DNA from: Azorinus chamasolen | Lineage: Eukaryota; Mollusca; Bivalvia; Cardiida; Solecurtidae | Length of the DNA: 64,000 nucleotides | Reading direction: 5' to 3' | NCBI GenBank assembly: GCA_963576725.1 | Contig: OY755241.1 | Span: 55,986,484-56,050,483 of the forward strand | Part shown: positions 44,201-52,639 of the stretch, piece after piece | Numbering within the stretch: position 1 is the first letter of the stretch | Layout of the letters: each line of letters begins with the position of its first letter | Made by a program: the position numbers and the translations under genes | The notes under the pieces: model-generated | Database searches by the model: none | What the model was told of the DNA's origin: nothing | Seen by the model: the letters and a program-made list of their open reading frames with translations, nothing else

Positions 44201-44701
44201 TTGTCCAGTTCTACCATTTGTGTCTCCAACTAGAAATACATGCTTAAATGAAGAGCATTTACTTGATATTTCATTTTCAAATTCGGTAATATAATCTTCG
44301 TTTAAAAAGCGAGAATTTTCAGGGGGTAAATAAACATTTCCTATAATAATCGGGTCGCCTAAGTTGGTAAGGTTTGCTTGCAGTTTTATCCATAAAATAT
44401 ATTCAGAGCCGTTTTCTATTTGACTTATGTACGGAGCGAGATCATCTTTTACATAAATAGCTATGCCACCTGATTTTCTTTTGTATTTTTGCTTTCTACA
44501 ATTTGTAAATAGTGTAAACCCCTTTACGTCGGCAGGATCTGTAACGTCGATGTGTGTCTCTGAAGCACAGAAAATGTCAAATTCGTTTATGAAATCGACA
44601 AATTCAGGATAGTTCAATCGTCTTTTCAGACCACTAACATTTAAAGTACATATTTTAATGCATTCACTTTTTATTTCAGATTGGTTTCCCTCCCGTACCC
44701 C
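41237..44701 (-). CDS. LINE-2 ORF2: endonuclease-reverse transcriptase
   Basis: An open frame of at least 1,126 codons. It stays open upstream of 44617 through CIKICTLNVSGL, a typical endonuclease start, into overlap with the end of ORF1; the true start is uncertain. The endonuclease has ASETHID, LVGDTNGR and SDGHSAI. RT has FIDFSQAFDKVWR, GVRQGENLSPVLFS and the catalytic YADD. The C-terminus has CTLC...H...C. ORF2 lies in a different frame from ORF1, so it probably depends on reinitiation or a frameshift. No disabling change is visible. Confidence 0.9.
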   Translation of the reverse strand, partial: GVREGNQSEIKSECIKICTLNVSGLKRRLNYPEFVDFINEFDIFCASETHIDVTDPADVKGFTLFTNCRKQKYKRKSGGIAIYVKDDLAPYISQIENGSEYILWIKLQANLTNLGDPIIIGNVYLPPENSRFLNEDYITEFENEISSKCSSFKHVFLVGDTNGRTGQISDFIPSDQYFNEIFDIDIDIQAHLDKYIILDNLSVPLERCSRDHRTNTNGLRLIDICRYNNLFIMNGRLHNDKNIGALTFRNKSVIDYSLATAECFQYISSFEVTETDPLFSDGHSAISFSLNLRNMSAQEKEPIHKPNNDKPLWIPTMANEYAQEINTEQVNTLINQLSNETSSPQLIEHVTNQISKIFTTAAVQTFPRKNQRSHSCQTSTNKPWFGPKCHHARNNYHDARTYYKNHPSPESKLRLSNASKHYKRTMNFFIKKHNFKTQTKLRNISETNPQKYWKFLKSLTPPKVTNSTPSIEEFYNHFRAINENTIDDERFTNIQNIADGNGLLNFPILEEEIHICIGNLKNGKSSSQVDNILNEYIKSTKEKLLPLYCKLFNSVFDTGHLQKSWLEGTILPLYKNKGDPLATANYRPITILSCLGKLFTAVLNRRLTMFLEDANVIKENQAGFRKGYSCSDHMFTLNALTEILRKRKQKLFCAFIDFSQAFDKVWRNGLWFKLMQNFINGKFLSVVNNMYNTIKSSIFHNGSFSQSFVSQIGVRQGENLSPVLFSLYLNDLESHLRRNGSVGVELKDDSQIHNWLKLLVLLYADDTILLSSSPNDFQHSLDMFYEYCQNWHLHVNIAKTKIVIFGARQRANFNFTLGNQPVEISPTYHYLGVSFSSNGSFLTARKHVVQQANKALYLLFTKSNKANLPVDLMIKLFDHTVLPILTYGSEIFGYENTNMLEKIHNEFLRKITHARKSTPLTFLYGELGRHPISINIKHKMISFWTRLLSGKEEKISVQVYKYMYNQPNASFKWLQKIKCILSEVGRADLWENQFQLDPKYLQSQCRAIKQSLIDQYKQEWHAQLQLTNKGRIYNSFKTDLKLESYMTKLDKKDYLNIFKIRTANHRLPVETGRYDGTPYEDRKCTLCDNGAVGSEKHYILECNYFQQERHALLGQIYPHAPAHIVLKYFLSEAPEDKLINTSRFVSLIMKEFKR

Positions 44702-45910
44702 CTATTGTGGCTGTGTTGGATGCTGAGAGTCAGCCATTGGTTGGTCCCACGGCCGTCTTATGCTTGGGTCCGCCGTTGCTCTTGGAGGCGAGTGAGTTCT
44801 ACTCGGTGCGCGACTACGTACTGCTCGTCGGTTTGGAGAGAGCGATGTGCGCTTCTGGGGTCCCCTTGTACGCCGAGTAGCTGACCTGGTGCGGCTACGA
44901 TTGCTATTCACGGATTCGCCATGATGTTGTCCACCTCTTACGCTGATCTGCGGCTGACCATACACATGTGGGCTAACGGCACGAGCACGGGATTCTTGCG
45001 TTTCACTTTGTCGTGTATCAGAATTCACTGGATTTTGATATACACGTTCGCCATTCATCGCAAGGTTCCATTTGGGGAACATATCTCTATGGACTCTGCC
45101 ATCCTTAATAATCTTGGCAGGATATGCAATATTGATTCTGCTCTGCGGGTATTCTCGTCTGAGTTGCTTGAGTTCCGGCCAGAGGGTTTTTCTCGCTGTA
45201 GCTATTTCCTTAGGGAAATCGCGGTTGATACTGTATTCAGTGTTTTTCAGTTTTTTTGCATTTGACAGTACGCGTTCGGTGTCACGTGAGTCTAACAAAT
45301 TCACAATGATTGGACGTGTTTTCCCCCTTATGAAACGTCCCAATCGATGAGCTCTAGGTAATGGAGGACAAGGGTCAATGTCGAGACGTGTTTTCAGGAA
45401 GTCAGCAATTGACATGTTGCAATTCTCGTCGACAACTTCGGGTATTCCCGCAAATATCAAATTATTTCTCCTGCTACGAGCCTCGAGATCTAAAGACTTA
45501 TACTCTAATAAAGTAATGCGACTGAAGTGATCATTCAATTGTTTCTCTATACCATCTACTTTGTTGTGTATTGATAGGCACTCGTCAATTTTCCCGTTGA
45601 CACATATCATTTTATCAAACAAAGAGGTTAACTTATCATCCACAGACAGATTTTTGAAATCACCCAGATCTTTCACAGAACTAGTACTACTTGAACTTTC
45701 AGTTATTACACGGGCGCGCTTTGGTTTCTGTACTCGGGTCCAGTCATCTCTGGAACTAATTTCAGACGTATGTGTGTAAACTTCATCGATCCCGCCATTT
45801 TGGATCATCTCAGCTAGAGTGGGTGGGGTTTGCGTTAAGTTTTTGATAGCTAAATTTGACGATACCTGTGAAGTGTCACTGTCATCACCGATTGGTAAAA
45901 CACTATTCAT
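44702..45910 (-). CDS. LINE-2 ORF1: RNA-binding protein
   Basis: 402 aa from a true ATG at 45910. A helical, coiled-coil-like region (about residues 90-140, SLFDKMI...KVDGIEKQLNDH) precedes an RRM-like or Transposase_22-like block (RSRRNNLIFAGIPE, LPRAHRLGR, RPIIVNLLDSRD, WPELKQLRREYP). The C-terminal tail is basic and rich in S, R and P (residues about 310-400). In known LINEs such proteins bind element RNA to form the RNP. The stop overlaps the ORF2 frame. Confidence 0.85.
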   Translation of the reverse strand: MNSVLPIGDDSDTSQVSSNLAIKNLTQTPPTLAEMIQNGGIDEVYTHTSEISSRDDWTRVQKPKRARVITESSSSTSSVKDLGDFKNLSVDDKLTSLFDKMICVNGKIDECLSIHNKVDGIEKQLNDHFSRITLLEYKSLDLEARSRRNNLIFAGIPEVVDENCNMSIADFLKTRLDIDPCPPLPRAHRLGRFIRGKTRPIIVNLLDSRDTERVLSNAKKLKNTEYSINRDFPKEIATARKTLWPELKQLRREYPQSRINIAYPAKIIKDGRVHRDMFPKWNLAMNGERVYQNPVNSDTRQSETQESRARAVSPHVYGQPQISVRGGQHHGESVNSNRSRTRSATRRTRGPQKRTSLSPNRRAVRSRAPSRTHSPPRATADPSIRRPWDQPMADSQHPTQPQ

Positions 45911-46046
45911 AGTCCTTTTAGTGGAACCACACTCAATTGAACAAAAATACTCCTTGTTACTGATATAATGATATAAAACATGAGAGCGACTCTAATCTAC
46001 GTCCTCACACAAAGACCGGAAGTACTTTTTCTAATTGAAATAATGG

Positions 46047-46360
46047 AGATTATTAAGAATGCCACATCTATTGACTCTATATTAAGTGTACCAATGCAAA
46101 CATGGTTGAGCCAGATCATAAAATTATGAAAATGATTTGGGTCTACCCTGTTTGTAAGTTAAGAAAAGGAATCAGTTAATTGTGGTTATATTATAATAGT
46201 TTATATGCAATATGTGCTAATATTACATTATCCACATCTATTGAATCTATATTAAGTGTACCAATGCAAACATGGTTGAGCCAGATCATAAAATTGTGAA
46301 AATGATTTGGGCCTACCCTGTTTGTTAGTTAAGAAAAGGAATTGGTTAATTGTGGTTATA
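46047..46360. repeat. Tandem duplication with degenerate family A hairpins
   Basis: A block of about 145-180 bp (CCACATCTATTGA.TCTATATTAAG, GCAAACATGGTTGAGCC...) occurs at about 46050-46195 and again at 46230-46358 with a few differences. Each block has a worn hairpin ending CCCTGTTTGT. Confidence 0.7.
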
Positions 46361-46423
46361 CCATGTATGCCTTTTTGTATAGAATGTGGTTCGCCTAATA
46401 AATATTCATTATTTGTCAGTGAG

Positions 46424-46492
46424 CAAATAGGTTAGAACCTGATCAGATGGCTTTTTTTAGAATCTGTATGATCTGGATCTATTCTGTTTGTA
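46424..46492. repeat. Family A hairpin, degenerate
   Basis: AGCAAATAGGTTAGAACCTG / GATCTGGATCTATTCTGTTTG with a T-rich apex. Confidence 0.5.
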
Positions 46493-46499
46493 AAAAGAT

Positions 46500-46719
46500 A
46501 TAAAAATATCCTCCTTGTGATAATACAACTTACGCTTTTAGTGAAAATCAGGTTATTACCATATGCATAACAACATAGTTATTTATTACTTTTATTCCCA
46601 TTGAAATTAAATATTTAAACTTATTTCTTTTCTCGTATGTTTTATTCTCCCTTTCTATTGCTATGAAGTGCCATTTGTATATAGAACTCCTTAATTAAAT
46701 ACATAATTATTATTAAAAT
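46500..46719. other. AT-rich region, no gene seen
   Basis: No open frame or recognised repeat before the right terminus of the candidate 13.8-kb element. Confidence 0.5.
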
Positions 46720-46859
46720 GGGGTTTTGTCCATGTGGGGTATTGTCCTAGTGGGGTTACGTCCTAGTGGGGTTTTGCCCTACACCCGTCTGTTCATACTG
46801 AGCTGCTTTAATTGTTTATTTATTTTCGATTCGTTAAAATATTTGCCAAGCTAATCACT

Positions 46860-46922
46860 GAATGTCAAACAGTTTGGATCTATATGAGTTACTCGGCGTC
46901 TCATCTGGAACCAAGCTGTCTT
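46860..46922. repeat. Family F hairpin, one half-apex deleted
   Basis: AAACAGTTTGGATCTATATG / CTCATCTGGAACCAAGCTGT with GAGTTACTCGGCGT at the centre. Confidence 0.55.
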
Positions 46923-46924
46923 TA

Positions 46925-46996
46925 AAGTCAAGTCAGGTCAGGTCAGGTCAGGTCAGGTCAGGTCAGGTCAGGTCAGGTCAAGTCAAGTCAAGTCAT
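46925..46996. repeat. AGGTC pentamer tandem array
   Basis: About ten copies of AGGTC grade into AAGTC at both ends. Each junction forms AGGTCA, the nuclear-receptor half-site, but at a 5-bp period. Confidence 0.85.
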
Positions 46997-47144
46997 GCTT
47001 AGCAGGCGAAGGGTTAAAAAATAGATATAGAACATCACATTCAAATTTTGTGAAAAAAGAAAGATAGAAACTGGAAATACCACATTTAAAATATATATAA
47101 TTGATTATTTTGAAATAAGAAGTTACATTTGAATGGGAATATGT

Positions 47145-47330
47145 TTAACCCTTTCGGCGCCAAATTTCTAACTGTCGTCTGCAATCCAAGTTTGTTAGTA
47201 AAATAAGGAAATGGGATAAATAAATGCAAATTTTAAAGGAATAAAACAAAGATATAGAAATAGAGTTTGAGACAAAAAGTGAAGTGAAATGAAAATTTAA
47301 TTTTAACCTGCTGCCAATGGGTTCATGATT
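47145..47330. mobile_element. Family E element, half only
   Basis: TTAACCCTTTCGGCGCC and the long flank are present. The sequence stops at GACAAAAAGTGAAGT, just where the hairpin should start. Confidence 0.6.
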
Positions 47331-47335
47331 ACCTT

Positions 47336-47401
47336 TGCAACAGTTTGGATCCAGATGAGACGCCGAGTAACTCGGCGTCTCATCAGGGTCCAAGCTGGTT
47401 G
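47336..47401. repeat. Family F hairpin, near-perfect
   Basis: CAGTTTGGATCCAGATGAGA / TCTCATCAGGGTCCAAGCTG with apex CGCCGAGTAACTCGGCG. Confidence 0.7.
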
Positions 47402-47544
47402 ATACCCTTGTTACATTTTGGTAGAATAAATTAATATAGCTTGAAGCTTGAAAATGAAGTGAGAAAAAAGTTGTGCCAAAATAATTGGTCAGCAGACCAA
47501 AGGTTAAAAACAGTTTCGAGAATGACCATCTCATACTTGTGAGA

Positions 47545-47630
47545 GAGGCAGGGACAGACAGACAAACAGACAAATAGACAGACGACAGACAGACAGACAG
47601 ACAGATGACAGACAGACAGACATGCATACA
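47545..47630. repeat. GACA microsatellite
   Basis: GACAGACA and variants. The minus-strand open frame here is low-complexity. Confidence 0.9.
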
Positions 47631-47808
47631 GGGGCGGAAAATCGCCAGAGAAAACAAAAAAGAAAAACGACAAACACACAAACATTAATTTGCTATTAAA
47701 ATTGACAATTTGTTTTGGAGAAAAAAATACAACATTTACAAAAAAGCAACAATAAAACATAAAAAAAAAAATAAAATAAGATTTGATAATACATGTAGGT
47801 AGACTTAC

Positions 47809-47914
47809 GTAAGAGAACTTTTCAGATTTCAGCAAAGTCTTCGGAACATCAAAAATGACCGCTGGGTAGGTTTCTGCGCGCACCGAGAGAACATGGTGTG
47901 GTCGCATTTTATAG
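47809..47914 (-). promoter_or_regulatory. Candidate minus-strand promoter and first noncoding exon
   Basis: TATA box CTATAAAAT at 47914-47906, then about 75 nt of transcribed sequence ending at a strong donor CTTAC|GTAAGT (47809/47808). The exon has a 21-codon upstream ORF that begins ATGTTCTCTCGG. It could be the missing 5' exon of the lipoxygenase gene, 15.7 kb upstream of the start-codon exon on the same strand. Proof needs a transcript. Confidence 0.4.
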
Positions 47915-48122
47915 CCATGGAATTGGAGCGTGGGCAGCAGAATAGGCGAGTCCGAATAATTTCGACCAATAAAAGCGCACAGATTTAATAATTTCAACAA
48001 TGGACACATACGTTTAAGAAATAATTGCATTATGAACATTAATTAGCTAACTTTTTACTGTGACATATTGACACAAGAATTTTAGACATGGCAGAAACTG
48101 AAGAATCAGATATGTATTCATA

Positions 48123-48192
48123 AACAAACATAGATGACCCTGATCGGACGGTTTCTGCAATGAAGCGTTCTGTTCAGGGTCTACTCTGTTTG
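48123..48192. repeat. Family A hairpin, degenerate
   Basis: AAACATAGATGACCCTGATC / GTTCAGGGTCTACTCTGTTTG with diverged apex. Confidence 0.5.
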
Positions 48193-48249
48193 CAAATTCG
48201 TGTAAAAGGTTAACTGGCACAATTATGCAAGTGACGATCTTCTCGTTGG

Positions 48250-48290
48250 TGCAAGAGGCGGGGCAACAGAAGAGGCGGGGCAACAGAGCC
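48250..48290 (-). promoter_or_regulatory. Two tandem GC boxes
   Basis: AAGAGGCGGGGCAACAG occurs twice in a row (about 48252-48284), each with a GGCGGGG Sp1-type core. They lie about 350 bp upstream of the minus-strand TATA box at 47.9 kb. Confidence 0.4.
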
Positions 48291-48380
48291 GGGATCCGGG
48301 ATTCAATACAAATCGCATACATCAGTATTGCGTATCCTTCCTACCCTAGTACATGTACTTAACCATTTCCATCAAACATT

Positions 48381-48450
48381 TGCAAACAGAATAGATCCAG
48401 ATCAGAGGCTCCTGTAGGAGCCGTATGATCAGTGTCTGCTCCGTTTGCTT
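48381..48450. repeat. Family A hairpin
   Basis: GCAAACAGAATAGATCCAG / GTGTCTGCTCCGTTTGC with apex GGCTCCTGTAGGAGCC. Confidence 0.65.
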
Positions 48451-48508
48451 ATTAACTTGTAATAGATCTGACTCCATAGTTTCTACCAATACTAAAACTT
48501 CACGTGTA

Positions 48509-48713
48509 CAGTAAAACCTCTCTATAACGGCCACTAAATTGTGTTAAATAGTTGGTATTTCGGACAGTGGGTTGCTTAAAGTAAGGTGAAAGTAAAACAG
48601 AACGCTCCTATGGGAGCGTTCTGTTTTACCTTCACCTTGCTTTAAGCAGCCACCTGCCTTTAACACAAAATACTTGATGTAATTTAGTGGCCGTTATAGA
48701 GAGGTTTTACTGT
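48509..48713. mobile_element. Family C palindromic MITE, complete, TA-flanked
   Basis: About 205 bp. TA|CAGTAAAACCTCTCTATAA and its inverse form the ends; TTAAAGTAAGGTGAAAGT / ACCTTCACCTTGCTTTAA form the inner arms; the apex is GCTCCTATGGGAGC. The element is essentially one interrupted palindrome. Confidence 0.85.
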
Positions 48714-48719
48714 ATTCCT

Positions 48720-49440
48720 TACGTTAGTGTATGACAGGGAATGGGTTTCGACACTTAGTAACGTGTATCTGCAAACATGTATCGTTTACTACAAGTTGAT
48801 ACATATAGGTTTCTTTCCTTAAATGTATGAAAACAAAACAGTCTATGAATATCAGCTTTAATCCTTGCGAGAAGCCGGACCCGGGTCATCTGGATCCGAA
48901 TTGTTTGCAAAGGTCCAAGTTGGTCCTTAGACTAGTGTATATACCAAGTTTGGTTATGCCTCAGTCACATTTGCTTCGGCGTCCATACGGTCTAAACTTT
49001 ATACGGTCGATAACATTTCTACGGACGCCGCAGAATTCATACTGCCATATACTGCAGTGATCATATGCTACGGCCCCCGAACGGCATGTTTTGATTTTGT
49101 GGAGACTGAAATCCTACGGCCTATATAGGTGATGGCCCACGGCCCATGACAGCCGCAAGGAAGCTGCACGGCGCCCGCAGTCTGTCGCTACCGCAACACA
49201 ATTTGGTTGCAAAAAGATACGGCGGCCGTAAAAATTATAACACGGCATCGGATTAGGTCTGCACTGTTTGGTCACCAGACAGAACCAATCCATAGTATTT
49301 TCTGACTTACGTGACAGTGAAAACATTTTGAACGCAGCGACTGAGCTAGTTCTATATTGTTTACATAAAGGACAGTTTGGATCCTGACAAGACGCAAAGT
49401 TACTCGGTTTTTTTTCAAACTTCTCTCGCAAAGTTAAACG
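48720..49440. other. Unassigned region, GC-richer segment
   Basis: About 48950-49250 is unusually GC-rich for this window (GGCGTCC, CGGACGCCGC, CGGCGGCCG) and looks like an old dispersed repeat. A half family F hairpin is near 49370. No gene is supported. Confidence 0.4.
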
Positions 49441-49620
49441 TTTCATATTAAATAGAGATCAGCTCATTAATAGCCATGACTATTATTTTTTTCATGAATA
49501 TTTAACAGGGAAAGGGTGAACGTAAGTTCTTAATATCTATTCGTAAATAGTCGTCTTATTCGTCAAAAATGGCCGAAGTGCTCCAAGTGTGTTATGATAA
49601 GCACATACAGTAAAACTTAC

Positions 49621-49833
49621 TTAACCCTTTCCTCCATAAATACGGGGTTCTACGCCTCTGTAAAAGAGTCACTTTATGAAACCATTGTGATAAGTAGAGC
49701 ATTTGCTCCATAGAAGCAAAATGCTCTATTTATCACAATGGTTTCAAAATTACACAATTCTAACATTTTTCATTTCTCTTGTAAATGATTCTTTCCGGTA
49801 GATTTATTCAAAGAGGCTGGGGAAATGGGTTAA
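49621..49833. mobile_element. Family B hairpin MITE, complete, TTAA-flanked
   Basis: TTAACCCTTTCCTCC to GGGGAAATGGGTTAA, 213 bp. The hairpin at 49681-49745 has apex GCTCCATAGAAGC. Confidence 0.8.
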
Positions 49834-49945
49834 ACTAATAAAGCGACCACTTATTGAATACAAATGGGAGTCGTGAAAAGCGTGTGGTTGCTTAATGCTG
49901 GACGAAAATAATGCAGAATCCTCGTTCGTCCTGTTTTGGGCTATC
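49833..49945. repeat. Family D fragment
   Basis: AAGCGACCACTTATTGAATA and GCTTAATGCTGGACGAAAATA, one arm only. Confidence 0.5.
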
Positions 49946-50026
49946 ACTTGGATTTTACCCATTACTCCTATCAATATAGTAAAATCTCGATTATTCGAAC
50001 ACATAAATATGTATTATTATCGCTCT

Positions 50027-50278
50027 TTAACCCTTCTCTTGCTGAATTTTAAAATACATTTCTTCTTCTTTACCCATGTCCTGCGGTATAATTTCATACA
50101 TCTTCATTGTCTACAATTATTTCTCTGTGCAATCAATGCTGTGGAGTGCACTGGTTGCCCAATCAACTTGTAAATAGTGCAGACCCTGATGAGACAGCTC
50201 CTGCAGGAGCTGTCTCATCTGGGTCTTCACTATTTACATGTAGGTATATTGACGCGATTAGCAAGAGAAGTGTTATGA
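50027..50278. mobile_element. Family H hairpin MITE, nearly complete
   Basis: Starts TTAACCCTTCTCTTGCTG. The near-perfect hairpin at 50173-50236 has apex GCTCCTGCAGGAGC. Ends GCAAGAGAAGTGTTA. Confidence 0.82.
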
Positions 50279-50625
50279 CAGGTGTCAGCTTAATGCTTTT
50301 CACCATGCATTAAGCAGCCACCCACCTAACAGCACAGGGGTATGTACCGCTCCATGGGGGTCTGTATATGTAAGTTATAATATAATAAAAAAAAGGGTTC
50401 CAACTAGCAGAGCGGACATCCGTGTACCACAAGTACAAATATGAATGTAACGTTTGCAATTTCAATGACAATTTCGTAATTATTTCGGCTATTCAAAGCT
50501 AATTGTTTATTGTATAGTATATATAGACTGTCAAGAAGCAGTATACACCCCTGTACCTAAAAGGGCCTACATTATACAGAAAATTCGAATAATCGAGATT
50601 TTACTGTACACCTTTCTGCGCCTTT

Positions 50626-50690
50626 TGCAAACAGAGACGACCCAGATCAGACGCCTCCTATAGACAGGGCCTGGGTCTGCTCTATTTGCT
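50626..50690. repeat. Family A hairpin, centre partly deleted
   Basis: GCAAACAGAGACGACCCAG / CTGGGTCTGCTCTATTTGC with CTCCTATAGACAGG remaining. Confidence 0.55.
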
Positions 50691-50691
50691 T

Positions 50692-51060
50692 AGCCCTTTC
50701 CCTGTTCTATATTTATTCCAAATTTCAATACCTAATGAATATTCAGTAACAAAATAGTAATAATGAAATATGGAAGGTAGTACATTATAGACATTTTAAA
50801 AGGAAAGAAATAGATCTATCACATTCTATTAGCAAACAGAGCAGACCCTGGTCAGACGGCTCCTTTTTTCCCAAAAAGTTTTAATTTAGCTGATTGCTCA
50901 AAAAGAATACGAGGTATCAACATGGAACTGCATAGGTTGGTAGATCTCTTTGAGGAGAAGTGTATGCAGTGGACAAGCACCCAAATTAGACGAGCGTTGA
51001 CGCCGCACGCGACTCTTGTTTAAATGAATGTTCATGAAGTAAAGTATTAAGAGCCAGAAT
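50692..51060. mobile_element. Family A half-element with another repeat joined at its apex
   Basis: The A long flank and left arm (GCAAACAGAGCAGACC, GACGGCTCC) run to 50869. The sequence then switches to an unrelated repeat (50870-51010) of which an inverted copy lies at 58920-59070. The right arm is absent. Confidence 0.6.
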
Positions 51061-51089
51061 TTAGCTCCGGCGACGGCTTGGTCTGCTTT

Positions 51090-51317
51090 TTAACCCATTC
51101 CCTCCTACTGATGCGTTTTGACGCCTCTGTAAAAGTCACGCGCTGAAACTATTGTGATAAACAGAGCATTTGCTCCACAGGAGCAAATGCTCTGTTTATC
51201 ACAATGGTTCCAAAACTACACAATTCTAAAAAATTCCTTTTCTCTAGTAAATGCTCCTTTCGGTAGATTTATTCAAAGAGGTTATTTCTAAAAATATTCT
51301 AGGAGGGAATGGGTTAA
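51090..51317. mobile_element. Family B hairpin MITE, complete, TTAA-flanked
   Basis: 228 bp, TTAACCCATTCCCTCC to GGAGGGAATGGGTTAA. The hairpin at 51150-51210 has apex GCTCCACAGGAGC. Confidence 0.85.
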
Positions 51318-51417
51318 TCATCATAATTGTCCAATTGTGACACTCTTGAACAAAGAGCTTGGATACAGGTGACGTTGATTATGTCCGTCTCGGCAGAGTT
51401 CAGTTTGTATAACGTTC

Positions 51418-51597
51418 AGGGTCCATGCTTATAAAGCTTTTAGTTGAGTCTGAGATCGTTCTCAAGCTTTTGATTGGTCAGATTTGAGCCTTTGGTTCAA
51501 ATATGACCAATCAAAAGCTTGAGAACTCAAATCTGACAAATCAAAAGCCTGAGAACGAAACTCAGACACAACTAAAAGCTTAATAGGCATAGACCCA
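51418..51597. repeat. Family G compound palindrome
   Basis: Three GATTGGTCAGATTTGAGC-like boxes in alternating orientation, between CATGCTTATAAAGCTTTTAG and CTAAAAGCTTAATAGGCAT. Confidence 0.7.
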
Positions 51598-51599
51598 GA

Positions 51600-52270
51600 T
51601 CCATTGAAAAATATATTAAACGATCTAAGACACGAGGCTGACTACAATTTGCGTAGATGAATTTAGTGCAGGCTTATTCGAAGGACCCGGATGCTTTTCA
51701 GCAAATTACGTCATCAGTATGTACAGGAATACATGTAATCATTGCTCTGCATAGCTTTAATCTGTCAAAATAGCATCTGCATTATTTCTTCATGTAGATT
51801 TTTTGTTTTGTTTTAGCATATCATCGGGGTGCAAATTGTTTGATCCACCCTTAGGGTAAATTAGAATTAATCTGGCCATCCGTACGGTAGATAGACAAGA
51901 TACAAGAATCTTTATTTTGAGTCGTTTATTTGTCATTGGCAACAATTCTCAGCTGCACATTCTAAACGTTATTAAATCCGCTTTTAAAGTGGTCTGATTT
52001 GGATCTAAATTGTTTGCAAATGGGGGTAGATCTGAAGGCCATATAACAATGGATATGATATAATCATATTTACGTCAAACCATTTACCCTTCACCAGCTG
52101 AATAATTAAAAACAAGGACTCCTCCTTTTCCGAAGATTAATTCAACAAACACAATGAGTCAAATTGTATCACTGATGTCATTGTTTTATTAGGAAAATTG
52201 AAAACCTTGATCAAATGGCACTAACAGGATTCCTTTGATCTGGGTCTACACTGTTTGCAAAAGTCTATAA
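51600..52270. other. Unassigned region
   Basis: No gene is seen. Worn hairpin arms occur at 51985-52020 (TGGTCTGATTTGGATC) and 52205-52260 (GATCTGGGTCTACACTG). Confidence 0.4.
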
Positions 52271-52271
52271 A

Positions 52272-52520
52272 TTAACCCTTTCCCGTATATAAGCGCATTT
52301 TGACGCATCTACAAACAGAATAGACCCAGATCAGACGGCTCGTATAGGTGCCGTCTGATCAGGGTCTGCTTTGTTTTCTTATGGCGTAATATAGATCTGA
52401 TTCTATAGCTTCTGTCAGAGGCAAATTGCCCTGTGTCCACTTGGCCTATATACACAATAATCGTATTGATATTCATGACGTCATTATTTCTTACATGAAT
52501 ATTCAACAGGAAACGGTTAA
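52272..52520. mobile_element. Family A hairpin MITE, complete, TTAA-flanked
   Basis: 249 bp, TTAACCCTTTCCCGT to AACAGGAAACGGTTAA. Short flank left, hairpin 52310-52377, long flank right with TGACGTCATTATTTC. Confidence 0.85.
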
Positions 52521-52576
52521 TGATTAATGTTATGCTTTCGTCCTTTCCATACTAAGCGCATAGCGGCAAATTAAGC

Positions 52577-52630
52577 AGTGTGGATCCAGATGAGACGCCG
52601 AGCAATGCCGAGGATCCAAGCTATTTGGCA
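52577..52630. repeat. Family F hairpin, shortened
   Basis: GCAGTGTGGATCCAGATGAG, then GCCGAGGATCCAAGC; apex and part of one arm lost. Confidence 0.5.
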
Positions 52631-52639
52631 CTCGGCCAA

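Larger units (their letters stand above)
41170..46030 (-). mobile_element. LINE-2: two-ORF non-LTR retrotransposon, probably near full length
   Basis: ORF1 (45910-44702) and ORF2 (to 41237) are both open. A GC-richer stretch near 45980-46030 could be the 5' untranslated start. The exact ends are not defined. Protein motifs place it in the same broad group as LINE-1, but the two are clearly different families. Confidence 0.8.
32982..46786. mobile_element. Candidate 13.8-kb element bounded by inverted termini
   Basis: The left end (32982-33060) and the inverted right end (46720-46786) share GACAAAACCCC-like and ACCCCACTAGGACGTAACCCC sequence, with the internal unit CCCCACTAGGACGTAA repeated. 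Flanks are GTCTGCTCA (32973-32981) and GTCTGTTCA (46787-46795), eight of nine identical, fitting a 9-bp target duplication of the MULE or similar kind. The interior holds two LINEs and a hairpin array, and I see no transposase. The ends may instead be two separate repeat copies. Confidence 0.45.

Noticed and set aside
47145..48039. Two overlapping minus-strand frames of 178 and 202 codons
   Set aside because: They run through GACA microsatellite and a family E element; only the short TATA/donor segment near 47.8-47.9 kb merits attention.
49114..49446. 110-codon minus-strand frame in the GC-rich segment
   Set aside because: No domain, no splice context and overlap with a worn family F hairpin arm; probably chance in GC-rich repeat DNA.
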